From positions 1-39,844 of the IMG/VR virus record IMGVR_UViG_3300008954_000112: DNA of 39,844 nucleotides; one strand, 5' to 3'. The DNA comes from a virus. The notes below the pieces were generated by a model. That model was not told where the DNA came from. It did no database searches and was given only the letters and a program-made list of their open reading frames with translations. Each line of letters opens with the position of its first letter. The first letter of the stretch is position 1. The position numbers were made by a program, and so were the translations under genes. Shown piece by piece: positions 1-10,944 of this stretch.

Positions 1-3000
1 GGTTACAAGGGCACTGACGATGACGCCGATGGTTATGGCTATGATGACCCAAACTTGGCGGCGACCACCGATGGAGCAGCCGACACCACCCTGCCGCCAG
101 TCTACAGAGAAGGCAATAGCTTTTCGGACTGGAAGGCGGTGTTGCCCTTCTCACACGATGCAAACGACACCAACCCCTCTGTGACTTCACTGAAGTTTAA
201 CTTGAACGGCGCAACAGATGAATACATGCATGGGCAAATTACTCTGTGGGATAAATACACGACCTCAACGGCAAACGACACAGACATTTACGGCGTGGCA
301 CCATTCGCCCCAATGACTGAACAAACCAAATACGACACACTCAGGGTTCCATCAGACGCAGCAGCGGGGCAACTCGCGCAAGCCCGCAAAGAATTATACT
401 CATCTGCGGTGGACACAACCCAAGGAACGCCCATGACAGTCTCCGTATGGGTGAAGCCCGAATTGACTACCTGTACTCCAGACCATGCAAGATATGATGG
501 CAACCCAGTCGGGCTTTATGTGTTCGGTCAATACGAGTTTGACGGCAACGGGGTTAGTGATGATAACCAGAAGAAGCCTCGACACTGGCGACGTGATTTG
601 TTGTCGGCAGACGGTCGCTTTGCATTATTCTCCAACTTCCCTGCACCCAACTCGCTTCTTGGCAAATATAGTACAGGAATGGGCTTGACATTTGTTATTA
701 ATAAAGAAGGCAAAGACATCGGACCGCATGAGTTGGGTTCCAAGTGTCGCCGAGCATCTGGAGGTGGGTACGATGATGACGTATCGGGAGAAGATATTTA
801 TCACTTCTTTAGGCGCGACCAACGCCCATGCGAGGGTCGCTCTGAAGACCCGTGTTCTTCTGCTGACGATAACTGGATGCCAGCCACGTTGCTGGAAGGA
901 GAGTGGAGCAATGTTGCTTTACAAATATTGCCCGCAGAGGGAAGCAAGAATCCAAAGATTAAACTAACTTTAACAGACAGGCTCACGCGCCCGAAGGGGA
1001 ATGAGAGCGATAATGTTTTATATGAGCAGGTGCTTTATGGTATCCACCGCTCTGCTTTGACAAACGGCTCTTATAAAAAGAGAGCGTACTCTACCGTGCC
1101 TGTTGGTAAGTCAGCCGCATGGGGCGCAACTTATGGAAACGTCGAGCCTACGAAATTTGGAGAAGCCTTGGGCGGGTATTGCTACGATTACAAACTGGGT
1201 AAAGGAATTTTTGCCGACAAGTTTGATGACTTGGCTTTGAGGCATCGTCGGACAAGAAACCTCAAACGCGGCGGCAAAGAAAGGTATTGGTATTTCCACG
1301 GAGAAATGGCAGAGTTTTCAATGTGGGCAGGCGTCTTGAGCGCCGAAGACATTGATTGGATTCGACAGGAACCACGAAATCTTTTAGAGGGCTATTTGAA
1401 TGGTGAAGTCCTTGGCGGGTATACGAATGCTACCAATTTTAATAATTATTGGGGCAGCGGCTCCCCAAGCGAAATATTGTCAGATAATCTGATAAATTCC
1501 ACTGGTGGTTCCAATGTTGGATATACACAGGCGGGTGTTACTATTTCCTCAGAAGCTTCCCGCTCAACGTGCAAGCTTACTACATGGCACCGCTTGGGTA
1601 TTAAGCCGACCATTAATATTACAGAGTCGTGCGAAGATTGGGATGACGAATTCTTTAACTCGTATGTTCACACGGACACTATTCAATTCTTTGATGCCAT
1701 TGTTGAAGACCACGATGCAGTGTCTGATACCCTGCGCCGAAGACTTCGTTTCAAAGTCAACGCTCTCAAGAAGTTGATTCCGTACAGAGGGTTTTACCCG
1801 CAAGATAGAACGCTTCAGTTGGCAAACTTATTTGCTCAGAAAATGACAGACAGTATTACTGGTGCCGACGAATCTGTGCTTCGTAGAGAACAGGCAATGC
1901 AGGCTGCGATGCAGCCATTCTTTGCCCCCGGTATTCTTTATAATTCAATTAAGGCTGGTGTGGCAGTAGATTGGCCCGCCTTCACCAATGCAACAGGCTT
2001 GGAGCCTGTCTATCCAAATTCACAGTGTTCACTGCCATACTATAACGAAGACGTACAGGGTCTATCCGACGATGATGAGATGCACACGAATGGTCCAGAG
2101 GTGCGGCTATCGTCGATTGCACCAAACTGGTATAATCCTAGAGCAAACCCTTCAAGCAGCACAGAGGGTCTGCTTCTGGAATATGAAGGGTTTAAATCTT
2201 CAGATGATGTTTCTGCTGATGAGATTGAAAGCCAACAGCACAACGAACTTGAAAGATTGTATAATAATCAGCCGAAGTTTTTCCAATGTATGGGTGACTC
2301 TGACTGGAGCGACTGTCCTGAGTCTGCAAACGGATATATTATTCGTCAGGAACCCAACATGAGAATTCCTTTTGAGGGTCTTGTCTCGATTGACTCCGTT
2401 CTTCCAAAAGCTAGTGATACTTATGAATCGCTTCAAGACACCATCGACGAGGGCGATTTTAAATATGTTGACCTAGAGATTTCGGGTTGGGATTGTGAAG
2501 GTGTCGAGATTACACTGACGCAACCAATTGCCAAGCTTGCCGACAGACATAATCCTGATACATATCCCGATGGCGACGAGTGGACTGACAATTTTAGTAT
2601 GACCTCAGTTTCGATTACCATCGGAGACGATGACCGTGAAATGAGCGGCGATGAATGGGATGTCGCCGTGAACTTCCAAAGACCACCGAAGGGTTTTAAG
2701 CTTCCAAGTTTTGACCAAGATGGCACTAGTGAGGATGCCGAAGCCGGTGCTTGGAACCATGGCGAAGCTCAAATCTCTTTGGACGCCATGAATGAAGAAA
2801 TTGCTGTCAAGCTTTGTCACCATATTAATTCTCGACATGATATTCATTATGTAGCAGTTCCGGGTGCCCTGCGTAAATGGGCTTACGGCACCGCATTTGA
2901 TTGGGAGGAATCAGGCGGCGGCACAACAAATGATTATGTTGCACTTAACTTCCCAGCCTGTTATCCAGAAGTGTTTGATATTGATAGAGCAGACATAGCC

Positions 3001-6000
3001 CCCCATGCTGATGCCCAAGATGCAGGGACATATGATGGTGCCTATACCATGAATCTACTGGGCAATCCCGACCTTTGGAGAACAAACGGCTCTAAAAGCC
3101 CCCCTCCCGTTGGAAAGCAACACAACGGTACTTGGCGAATCCGCTTGGTCTATGTTGGACCGCCAAAAATAAAATTGGACTTGAAGAATGTCGAGACTGC
3201 TCATACAAGCATTGCATCGGGCAATAACCGCTTCAATGTCGAAGCTGACCAAATCAAAGAATTGGGAATGCGCCCTTACAACGGCATTGGCTACACGGCT
3301 CCCGACGATGGCACCATCAAAGATTACACTTGGGAAAGAAGTGATGATTACTCCACAGAATATGATTCATCCGACTCATATCATTATAATTCAGTAAAAG
3401 CTGGCGAATCTGGGTTTATTAATTCTCAGATGCGCTGTGCCTCACCAGCTAACATCGACCTCGACGCGACCTACACTGATGACCCCAACCTCCGCATCTT
3501 CAACGACGGCATCGGCGATGGCGCAAAACTCAACTGGAAAACTTTGCACCTTATCAATCCGTTCAGGGTTTCCGGCGGTGATGGAACCTACGAGGGATTC
3601 GCGCTTGATTCTGACAGTTTTGACAGCGGGACAAACCTGCCATCAACATGGCTCCGTAAGGGAAGTATCGAGCCTTATTCCTTCTTCGACGGCGGCGGCG
3701 TACAAGCCACAGAGATGCTTAATAATGTCATGGGCGACACTTGCATGGTTTCGCTCACTCGCCACCTCGGAACACTTACGCTCTGCGAGTGGATTGACGG
3801 CTGGGGTTGGAAAGGTGAAGCAAAGTATAGTGTTGATACCGAATTGGGTGTTAGGTATGTTAACTTACGCGGCGTGACAACGAAAGGTAACGTCAATGAC
3901 CGCACAAGAACTGACCACATTCGCGGCGAGTTGATGGGTTGGTCTGAGGGTGCTTGGGAAGATGCGGGCAAAGAGATGGAAGAAGACCGCACCGTGGGCG
4001 TTGAAGAATCGCTCGAAATGCGTTACAGCGGCGGCGTAGCGGTGATGGAAGAATCAGCCAAGCCACAGCAAGGCGCATTTGGTTTATATGGAGGCTATTC
4101 AGCAGCCCTTATCACAGGCGTCCGCGTTACACCGAAGCCTCACCAAATTTATTTGATGACTCCTGAATATTATATTGGACATGGCAATGGCTCTGATGGT
4201 GGAGAGAGCAGTACCAACTGGGCTGGTCACTGGAAGAATTATTGCTATCCTTACTTTGAGTATTTAGGTAGCAATAACGACAACCGCTTTGAGATGGCTA
4301 TGCACAACTTCTTGGCAGAGGTTCCAAACTTCTTCTTGCGAGATGGGAAATTAGTATCGTTCTCGTCCAAGCCAGAGGACGAATTCAAAGTCATGACAGC
4401 GGGCAGGACTTATTATATGAATGTCTCGATGCACCAGTCCGAGAACTTCACTACGGTTGCAAGCCCCTACTCAGATATTAATGCGATTGGAAGACCAAGC
4501 ACGATTGCTTTTGGCAATACGGGCACCAGCAGGCTGACAATGGAAGGTCGCTATTTTGGACCAGCTTTCCAGTGGAAGGGCGTGAGCGAGTATAAGCCGA
4601 ATTCTGAAAATAACACGATGGAAAGGCAGATGCTTCGCGACCCCGCACAGGCTCCTTATGTCCCGCCATACCTCTACGGCAAGCAGACGGCAAGAATATC
4701 CTTCACGCCAAGTGTAACAAAACAATTTTCAGTAGAAGAAATCTTCGCTGGCGCGAAGGTGGAAAATGTCTCTGCTGAAACTTGGGCGCGTTTTACAAAG
4801 TGCGCCCAAGAAGACAATGGTAGCTTGTTTTATAATCCTCGCGAAATTTTATCTTCTCCCGCTTGGACATCGCGAACAACGGTTTCGGCTTCGATGAATT
4901 TATTTGGTAAGTCGAGCATTAAGCAGATTGAGTATACAGCCCAGCTTTCCTCACTCCGAGATGACCTCGATGAATCGTTGCAGAAGTTCGTGCCCCAGAC
5001 AGCCACGGACAGCAGCAATGATGTGTGGACAATTGGGACAAAATGGGAGTGCCCCATTCTCAATTTTTATACAGCCCCTGCCTTGAGTGCGCTGGCAATG
5101 CCTGCTCTCATAACCAATGACGGCGAGTTCGCCCCACCGAACTTGCCCGCGATGCTGAGTGGGTCACTTCAGTTTGGTGAATCAGGGAACGGCTATGTAA
5201 TTAAGGATTCTGCCACGGAGGGAGAAAACAGCGGCGGTGGAATTTGGTCATCATACGGCTCGATTCCTTCTGGTGCCACTGGGGTGTTTGTGACTGTTGA
5301 AGAATCTACCATCAGCAGTGCTACTAAAGATTCTCAAACAAATTATGGTTCGCTGGTTGATGTGTGCGGATTTACGACTGGAAAAGAAAAAGTAGGAGAA
5401 ATTTCAGAGTCCAAGGAAATTTCTGAAGCTATCGTAATGATTCCATTTATTGACAAAACATCGGAAACAACTGCGGAAACAGTTTTGGTAGATGGTAGGC
5501 ACTTCTTCAAGATTAATAAGACTTTGTTCAACATGACCAAAAATAACATAGAGGCAGGCAAGCCCGCTGTGGAAGCTGGCAAATGGGCTGGTGTCGAGTA
5601 CGATGTTCAAGAGACTTCCATTTCTAAAATGATTAGGGGAATGAAGAAATACAACATTCCTCCTAAATATGATTTTGTTCGTTACCCGATGGAGTCGAGC
5701 GATAACCCATTCGTTATGTATATTTTTGAGTTCACTCATAAACTTAATAAGCATGATTTGTCAGACATCTGGCAAGGCTTGCCACCCCGTATTGCTTTAA
5801 CAGCGGAGCATGATTCCTCCACCCTTCTCCACGACTTGAGTCCGATTGACTTCTTTGAGGAAAATACGCTTCCTCGGCATGTTCGCTGGATGACTTTCAA
5901 GATTAAGAAGCGGGCAAAAGAAAACTATTATGAATCCACAGCGCAGGGAGCCGACGATGCTAGATTTGAATTTAAATTTGAATCAGGGAAAACGCCACCC

Positions 6001-6237
6001 AAATATAGTTATAATTGGCCCTATGACTACTTTACTATGTTGGAAATGATTCAGGTTGAAGCAGGCGTTGATATTTTTGAGAACAGTATCATGCAAACTC
6101 CGCGCACCACATCTTCTCAGGATGAGATTTCATCCTCGGAAACTCAACGGCAAATTACAGGAGTGAAATTAAGTAGTTCACAGGACATAGCAGGCGCACC
6201 AACCCAGCATTCATTTGGGACAGACGAGGATAGATAA
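1..6237 (+). CDS. Giant virion protein with LamG-like domain (5' partial)
   Basis: The reading frame is open from the first base, so the true start lies outside the window; 2,078 residues are visible before TAA. The first residues include an acidic D-x-D-x-D-G loop like a calcium-binding thrombospondin type-3 repeat. Residues about 143-453 look like a concanavalin A/LamG jelly-roll: an opening SVWVKPE strand and a closing G-x-M-x-x-F-x-M-W-x-x-x-L-S-x-x-D-I pattern, both typical of that fold. The remaining 1,600 residues match no family I can name, but the C-terminal 300 residues resemble large structural proteins of marine myoviruses. The gene is followed, with one-base overlaps, by other virion genes. 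I infer a tail-tip, baseplate or host-binding role, with the lectin-like domain possibly binding surface glycans. Structural role is fairly sure; exact position in the virion is not. Confidence 0.8.
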   Translation, partial: GYKGTDDDADGYGYDDPNLAATTDGAADTTLPPVYREGNSFSDWKAVLPFSHDANDTNPSVTSLKFNLNGATDEYMHGQITLWDKYTTSTANDTDIYGVAPFAPMTEQTKYDTLRVPSDAAAGQLAQARKELYSSAVDTTQGTPMTVSVWVKPELTTCTPDHARYDGNPVGLYVFGQYEFDGNGVSDDNQKKPRHWRRDLLSADGRFALFSNFPAPNSLLGKYSTGMGLTFVINKEGKDIGPHELGSKCRRASGGGYDDDVSGEDIYHFFRRDQRPCEGRSEDPCSSADDNWMPATLLEGEWSNVALQILPAEGSKNPKIKLTLTDRLTRPKGNESDNVLYEQVLYGIHRSALTNGSYKKRAYSTVPVGKSAAWGATYGNVEPTKFGEALGGYCYDYKLGKGIFADKFDDLALRHRRTRNLKRGGKERYWYFHGEMAEFSMWAGVLSAEDIDWIRQEPRNLLEGYLNGEVLGGYTNATNFNNYWGSGSPSEILSDNLINSTGGSNVGYTQAGVTISSEASRSTCKLTTWHRLGIKPTINITESCEDWDDEFFNSYVHTDTIQFFDAIVEDHDAVSDTLRRRLRFKVNALKKLIPYRGFYPQDRTLQLANLFAQKMTDSITGADESVLRREQAMQAAMQPFFAPGILYNSIKAGVAVDWPAFTNATGLEPVYPNSQCSLPYYNEDVQGLSDDDEMHTNGPEVRLSSIAPNWYNPRANPSSSTEGLLLEYEGFKSSDDVSADEIESQQHNELERLYNNQPKFFQCMGDSDWSDCPESANGYIIRQEPNMRIPFEGLVSIDSVLPKASDTYESLQDTIDEGDFKYVDLEISGWDCEGVEITLTQPIAKLADRHNPDTYPDGDEWTDNFSMTSVSITIGDDDREMSGDEWDVAVNFQRPPKGFKLPSFDQDGTSEDAEAGAWNHGEAQISLDAMNEEIAVKLCHHINSRHDIHYVAVPGALRKWAYGTAFDWEESGGGTTNDYVALNFPACYPEVFDIDRADIAPHADAQDAGTYDGAYTMNLLGNPDLWRTNGSKSPPPVGKQHNGTWRIRLVYVGPPKIKLDLKNVETAHTSIASGNNRFNVEADQIKELGMRPYNGIGYTAPDDGTIKDYTWERSDDYSTEYDSSDSYHYNSVKAGESGFINSQMRCASPANIDLDATYTDDPNLRIFNDGIGDGAKLNWKTLHLINPFRVSGGDGTYEGFALDSDSFDSGTNLPSTWLRKGSIEPYSFFDGGGVQATEMLNNVMGDTCMVSLTRHLGTLTLCEWIDGWGWKGEAKYSVDTELGVRYVNLRGVTTKGNVNDRTRTDHIRGELMGWSEGAWEDAGKEMEEDRTVGVEESLEMRYSGGVAVMEESAKPQQGAFGLYGGYSAALITGVRVTPKPHQIYLMTPEYYIGHGNGSDGGESSTNWAGHWKNYCYPYFEYLGSNNDNRFEMAMHNFLAEVPNFFLRDGKLVSFSSKPEDEFKVMTAGRTYYMNVSMHQSENFTTVASPYSDINAIGRPSTIAFGNTGTSRLTMEGRYFGPAFQWKGVSEYKPNSENNTMERQMLRDPAQAPYVPPYLYGKQTARISFTPSVTKQFSVEEIFAGAKVENVSAETWARFTKCAQEDNGSLFYNPREILSSPAWTSRTTVSASMNLFGKSSIKQIEYTAQLSSLRDDLDESLQKFVPQTATDSSNDVWTIGTKWECPILNFYTAPALSALAMPALITNDGEFAPPNLPAMLSGSLQFGESGNGYVIKDSATEGENSGGGIWSSYGSIPSGATGVFVTVEESTISSATKDSQTNYGSLVDVCGFTTGKEKVGEISESKEISEAIVMIPFIDKTSETTAETVLVDGRHFFKINKTLFNMTKNNIEAGKPAVEAGKWAGVEYDVQETSISKMIRGMKKYNIPPKYDFVRYPMESSDNPFVMYIFEFTHKLNKHDLSDIWQGLPPRIALTAEHDSSTLLHDLSPIDFFEENTLPRHVRWMTFKIKKRAKENYYESTAQGADDARFEFKFESGKTPPKYSYNWPYDYFTMLEMIQVEAGVDIFENSIMQTPRTTSSQDEISSSETQRQITGVKLSSSQDIAGAPTQHSFGTDEDR

Positions 6238-7346
6238 TGTCATATTTTAATAAAAAAGAAGAAGTTATGCATATTGAATTGACCCAGTATGGTAAGCACT
6301 TGCTTTCCAAGGGTGACTTCAAGCCTGTATATTATTCTTTTTTTGATGATGACATTACCTACGACTGGGAATACACGGGAGACACAGCCGAAAAACAAAA
6401 CTATGCACAAGATAGAATCCTGAGCGAGACTCCATCGCCAAAGCCACAATATGTTTTTTCTGGGAGAGAGTCAAACATCACAGAAATAAACGAACTTATT
6501 CGCAATAACCGCACAGGGCTGAGGGATAAGAAAGCCCAACAAACGCCCGAGAAACACTATGCGTTATCTGCACCGCTGGGCAACTCCAGTGCTTCATCCG
6601 TTTACGCACCTTCTTGGTCGGCAAAAGCCTTGCGAGGCAGCTTCTCATCGTCTTTTCGTTACCAGCAGGCAGCACAGCCCACGTTGCACATCCCGCAACT
6701 GAATGTCGATGCCGTTAAATGCAGGAGCGAAATAAAGCTTGATGCCCCTCCAGACACTGAGGGTAGCGAGTTTGGGGGGATACACCAACCCGGAACATTC
6801 GGCTCAACTGGTACTTCAGGGGAATTGGGTTTGGCAACTCAGCAATATGAGGACGGTTCGTGGATTGAAGTCCTATCTGACCACCTTTTATTTGAAGTGG
6901 ATGAGCCAAATACAGATTGTTTAAAAGAAAATTTTGATATTGAAATCTTCCTTGTTGAAGATGTCGATATGACTGGGAAAGTGAATACGCCCGGTCGCCC
7001 AGCCGATGCACAGGGAAAGGTGGAAAAGCTTGTTCCATTAAAGTTTGGGAAAAGGTGGACAAACATTGTTAATGGGGTCTTGGTTGATGACCCTCCTGCA
7101 CCAGAGATTTATAATTACGACCCAACATTTGTTGAGCATTATTTTGACATCCGAGTCGATAAAGAGATTGAGCCACAGGTGTTGTGTGATGCCAATGTTG
7201 TGGCAGACGCTACCAAGTGTGGCGGGCTGGATGCAGGCTTCTTGAACTGCGCTGAACGCGGCGGCACCTCGACAACGGGCGGCATTTATGGAAGTTCAAC
7301 AGCCTCGGGTGACACTTCTCAGGGTCCATATGGAGATGACTGCTAA
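6237..7346 (+). CDS. Virion protein with attachment-like N-terminus
   Basis: This 369-residue protein starts at an ATG overlapping the previous stop (TAATG), with a GAGG site about ten bases upstream. Residues 12-42 read LTQYGKHLLSKG followed by FKPVYYSFFDDDITYD. That is the same plan as the N-terminus of the gene at 13654 (LTDTGRARLAKG, then a phenylalanine-rich stretch ending DDEIDY), and resembles the N-terminal domain by which many fibre proteins attach to a baseplate. The middle is rich in Ser, Pro and Ala; the C-terminus is Gly, Ser and Thr rich with several cysteines. No enzymatic motif is seen. It sits between two very large virion genes and is probably translated with them. I infer a baseplate or tail-associated structural protein; the exact role is unknown. 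Confidence 0.75.
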   Translation: MSYFNKKEEVMHIELTQYGKHLLSKGDFKPVYYSFFDDDITYDWEYTGDTAEKQNYAQDRILSETPSPKPQYVFSGRESNITEINELIRNNRTGLRDKKAQQTPEKHYALSAPLGNSSASSVYAPSWSAKALRGSFSSSFRYQQAAQPTLHIPQLNVDAVKCRSEIKLDAPPDTEGSEFGGIHQPGTFGSTGTSGELGLATQQYEDGSWIEVLSDHLLFEVDEPNTDCLKENFDIEIFLVEDVDMTGKVNTPGRPADAQGKVEKLVPLKFGKRWTNIVNGVLVDDPPAPEIYNYDPTFVEHYFDIRVDKEIEPQVLCDANVVADATKCGGLDAGFLNCAERGGTSTTGGIYGSSTASGDTSQGPYGDDC

Positions 7347-10300
7347 TGGCTATTTCACAAGAAAACTTATTGGGGATGTTAATTCCAGATATTTATATTG
7401 ATGGTATTACTTTGGAATCATCGGGAACCCCAGCAATTGAAGACAACCCTCATATCCAGCACGATAGAGAGGCACAGTCAATTGCTGATTTCAACGATGC
7501 GATGGACAATAGAACATTGCGCGTTAGTGTTGACCTTTGCCTTAAAGAACAGTTAGACAATACTCTGATTGGTTCGTGGTTTAGGGAACAAGAGTTTCAT
7601 AAGTATTTAAAAATTCAAGTGTTTCAAACGACACACAGCGGCTTAATTCAATTGTTTTCCCATAGTCAAAATATGATTAATTTTGCCACCACTGGCGTCA
7701 ATGAAGGTCACTTAACAGATGGCGAAATCGCCACGATTGTTGATACTTGTGGGAGCTATGATAACGCCGTCGCTGTCATGGAAAACCCAAACAAGTTTCA
7801 AGCAGCACTACTTTCAGTGTCGGCAGACGTTGTTGGCGACAACTCAGATTTAACACAGATTTCAAGTTCTGTTGACGAGAACGGCTATTCAATTCACGAC
7901 TTTACTTATCGAGCGGTCTTTGAATTAAGTGTGCTGGAGCCAGCAGACCTCGCTGTCTTTGCAGTTTCATATCTCGACCTTGCCGCAATGAAAGATGATT
8001 ATGATTTGGAATTTAATGTTGGCACGCTTGACCAGCAGAATGGAAAGGTTGTTTCGGAGATTGCCATTAAACGCAGCAGCATTGTGTCAACTGCAAACGT
8101 CTGGGTTACTCCTAATGGAGAATACTGGACAGGACCAGTTCACCGCTCGGGCACTTACTCTTGGGCTACTGGCAGCACGACATCTAGTTCCTCGCAGAAA
8201 TTAACCAAGCGCACGGTTCCCAATGACATTATTCAAGACTTCCGCGATGTAGCAGAGATTATGAAATACTCTTTGGATGCTGATATAAAAACAGCGATGA
8301 GCGATTTCGACAAGAACAAGTTTTGTGGCAAAGACAGACCATATATGGACAGAAAGTATTTGTACTTCTCCGACATTTGGCTGTCCAGAGATACAAGCGG
8401 CACTGCCCGTTTTATGTTTGCGTTTGACAAGAAAGAATTTTTAGCAAAGAACTCGGTATATGGTCACATGTTAGAACGGGCTATGGCATCGAATCGTAAT
8501 GCTATCTTGGACTCTGCTAACGTGCGAAAGATGACCCTCTTGAGAAGAAGGGTAAAGAGCATCCAGACTCTAAATAAGCTGGGTTCGCCCTATACTGGTG
8601 AGATTTTATTTGACAAAAATGAGCCTTATGTTAGTATTGCAATGACCGCCGAGAGCGGCGACAACTGGCTCACTGAGAGAAACACTCCCGCAGGCTCGCT
8701 AAGACAATCTGATTTAGTAACTTCTGATGGTTTACAAGGATATGGCATACAATATTATACTGGGCAAGACAAGGACATGCAATTCAAAACAGACGGGGAG
8801 TATCAGTACGGTGTTCGCATCGAAGTTGAAGACGGCATTCAAGAATACCTCCGTGACTGGACGAAGAAATTGCTTTTGGCGAAGGAAGATTTAAGCCTTT
8901 ACCTTGAACATTCGATGAAGCTGGGCATGACAAAATATTTACAAGAAGTGAGCGACCCTCATATCGACCACTCTGCCGAGAGACAAGCATCTACCTTGGA
9001 AAACTCGGGACACTATGACCCTTTAAAAAATAGATTTACCGCAAGGTTCGCAACCTTCATGGATGCCCAGTATGCCACACCAAGTTCCCCGTTCCATCAA
9101 AAGGAACCTTGGATGTGGGCTTTCTTATATTTTGAGGCGGTGATAATAATTTCTCAGGAAGCGGAATCTGCGGTGTTGTCAAGCAATCTTAATATTCCCG
9201 AACGGCTTGCAACGCTCATCTCCCCCACCACTGGCACCCCGAAGGGTATCATGGCTGTTATGAACTTGTTTGATATTTTGATTTCAAAGTATCAGAACCT
9301 GACTGGCGATGACTATCGCAATAGGGGCAGAACAAGTATGACCCCAATTCCTTCAAGTGCTGGAAGTGTTCAGCCATCACCATCGAGCATTACATCGGGC
9401 GAAAACATGCCGGGTGTTATTCTAAAGTGTGAAAATTGGTTCTTTAATAATATCTTTGATTCCGGCGCTGGAAGGACAAGCGGGCTTGATTACCTAACAA
9501 ACTTGCAGTCGAACAATCCATCTGGAGTAGCAAACCAAACCCAACAGACAGTAAACACTCAACAGGTGATGGCGAAGCATGAGTATGCCGATATTGTGTT
9601 TGGCAATGCTCAAACAAGAGGGCTAAAGATGGTTGACGGTGGGTATTGGACGCAGCGGATTCAAACGGAGACTGGGAAATTTTACCAAGATACCAACGCG
9701 CCTACTGGCGTTAGGATGGGTGGCATGGCTCTGGGCAGCGGCGGCACACTGGCAGACGCCAGCCACGGCTTCCTTTCGCCATCGGCACTCATCGCAAATG
9801 AGCAGGCGTATTCAATGCAGACAGATGCAGATTCTGACTATTACATTGAAGCTGAGGCTGCACTAATCTCTGCCAATGAGAACCAATTTCCAACAATGCC
9901 CGATAAGTCTTCTGACACAAATCAGTCTCAGAGTGCAAAAGCATACCAGTCTAGTATGGCGAATGTCTGGGCAGATTACAATATGACAATTATGCCAGCG
10001 GGCTATGCTTTGCCAACTCCGCTTTATCAAAGCCAGATGACTGATGACGCAGAACTAACACAGTGTGAAACTCAGCAGCTACAGGCTGTTGACCCATTTC
10101 CAGCGTGGACGATGGACGAGGATGGGAATATTATTACAGTGGGCGGTCATCAGACCGAAGAACCCATGGGCACTGTTAACTCGGATTATACAGACTTCTT
10201 CGCTAAGATGGCACCCGCACTGGCGGGGGATTCAGTTTTTGCAGGCAACATGGCGGGAGCAATGAGCAGTTCTACTTCTACTTCTGATGCTCTTTCTACG

Positions 10301-10912
10301 AGCAGCAAGGGGAATACCTTTTCGATGATGAGGGCTGACCAAGCGGTTGCAGCGTCTGTTGCCGTATCGAATGGCATATCTTCAGGCTCCACCGCATCAG
10401 AGGTCTACGATGCTACTCCAAACCAAGTTAAGTCTCTCATACTCGCACAGGTAAATCCCGGTCTTATCAAGCTTAATCCACAGCCAAACAATTGGGTCGA
10501 AGCGCCCGAGTTTAACATGAATTATCAATTCATCTCGATGGTAGAAAGGTTTGATGGGTGGGAAACCACGACACCAGCCTATCAAGACCAGACGGTTAAG
10601 GTCGCGGCGTTGCCGTCGATTAAAAGACCAAAGTGGGTTACGCTAACGGCAGATTATTATTCATCCATTCAAGGTCAAGAAATCTTGTGTAGACTTAAAG
10701 AGTACAGTTGCGAGCAGCTTGGAATTACTCGTCCCGAGGGCATTGATGCCCCAACATACGATGCATACTTTATTTTGACGCCATTTGAGCGTTCGCCATC
10801 AAATGAGGCGAACAATACAATTATTTTGATGGAACAAGAAGTGGCTCGGAGATTTGAAAGGTCTTTGCATGGCGCTAGTCAATATTCATCTACTAACGAA
10901 ATTCAATTTTAG
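7346..10912 (+). CDS. Large virion structural protein, 1,188 aa
   Basis: The start overlaps the preceding stop as TAATG, with GGAG ten bases upstream. The 1,188-residue product has no signal peptide, membrane segment or catalytic motif that I can recognise. Residues about 250-290 and 660-700 are Ser/Thr/Gly-rich linkers, and about 960-1040 is a long Ala/Ser/Thr-rich stretch, which suggests several folded domains joined by flexible connectors. The C-terminal 150 residues are again ordered in composition. Size, composition and position between other virion genes indicate a tail or baseplate component, possibly one needing an exact copy number in a baseplate hub or wedge. I cannot align it by eye with a T4 baseplate protein, so no symbol is given. 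Confidence 0.75.
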   Translation: MAISQENLLGMLIPDIYIDGITLESSGTPAIEDNPHIQHDREAQSIADFNDAMDNRTLRVSVDLCLKEQLDNTLIGSWFREQEFHKYLKIQVFQTTHSGLIQLFSHSQNMINFATTGVNEGHLTDGEIATIVDTCGSYDNAVAVMENPNKFQAALLSVSADVVGDNSDLTQISSSVDENGYSIHDFTYRAVFELSVLEPADLAVFAVSYLDLAAMKDDYDLEFNVGTLDQQNGKVVSEIAIKRSSIVSTANVWVTPNGEYWTGPVHRSGTYSWATGSTTSSSSQKLTKRTVPNDIIQDFRDVAEIMKYSLDADIKTAMSDFDKNKFCGKDRPYMDRKYLYFSDIWLSRDTSGTARFMFAFDKKEFLAKNSVYGHMLERAMASNRNAILDSANVRKMTLLRRRVKSIQTLNKLGSPYTGEILFDKNEPYVSIAMTAESGDNWLTERNTPAGSLRQSDLVTSDGLQGYGIQYYTGQDKDMQFKTDGEYQYGVRIEVEDGIQEYLRDWTKKLLLAKEDLSLYLEHSMKLGMTKYLQEVSDPHIDHSAERQASTLENSGHYDPLKNRFTARFATFMDAQYATPSSPFHQKEPWMWAFLYFEAVIIISQEAESAVLSSNLNIPERLATLISPTTGTPKGIMAVMNLFDILISKYQNLTGDDYRNRGRTSMTPIPSSAGSVQPSPSSITSGENMPGVILKCENWFFNNIFDSGAGRTSGLDYLTNLQSNNPSGVANQTQQTVNTQQVMAKHEYADIVFGNAQTRGLKMVDGGYWTQRIQTETGKFYQDTNAPTGVRMGGMALGSGGTLADASHGFLSPSALIANEQAYSMQTDADSDYYIEAEAALISANENQFPTMPDKSSDTNQSQSAKAYQSSMANVWADYNMTIMPAGYALPTPLYQSQMTDDAELTQCETQQLQAVDPFPAWTMDEDGNIITVGGHQTEEPMGTVNSDYTDFFAKMAPALAGDSVFAGNMAGAMSSSTSTSDALSTSSKGNTFSMMRADQAVAASVAVSNGISSGSTASEVYDATPNQVKSLILAQVNPGLIKLNPQPNNWVEAPEFNMNYQFISMVERFDGWETTTPAYQDQTVKVAALPSIKRPKWVTLTADYYSSIQGQEILCRLKEYSCEQLGITRPEGIDAPTYDAYFILTPFERSPSNEANNTIILMEQEVARRFERSLHGASQYSSTNEIQF

Positions 10913-10944
10913 TCTAATTATATGCAGCGAAGAAGGGAAATGCA

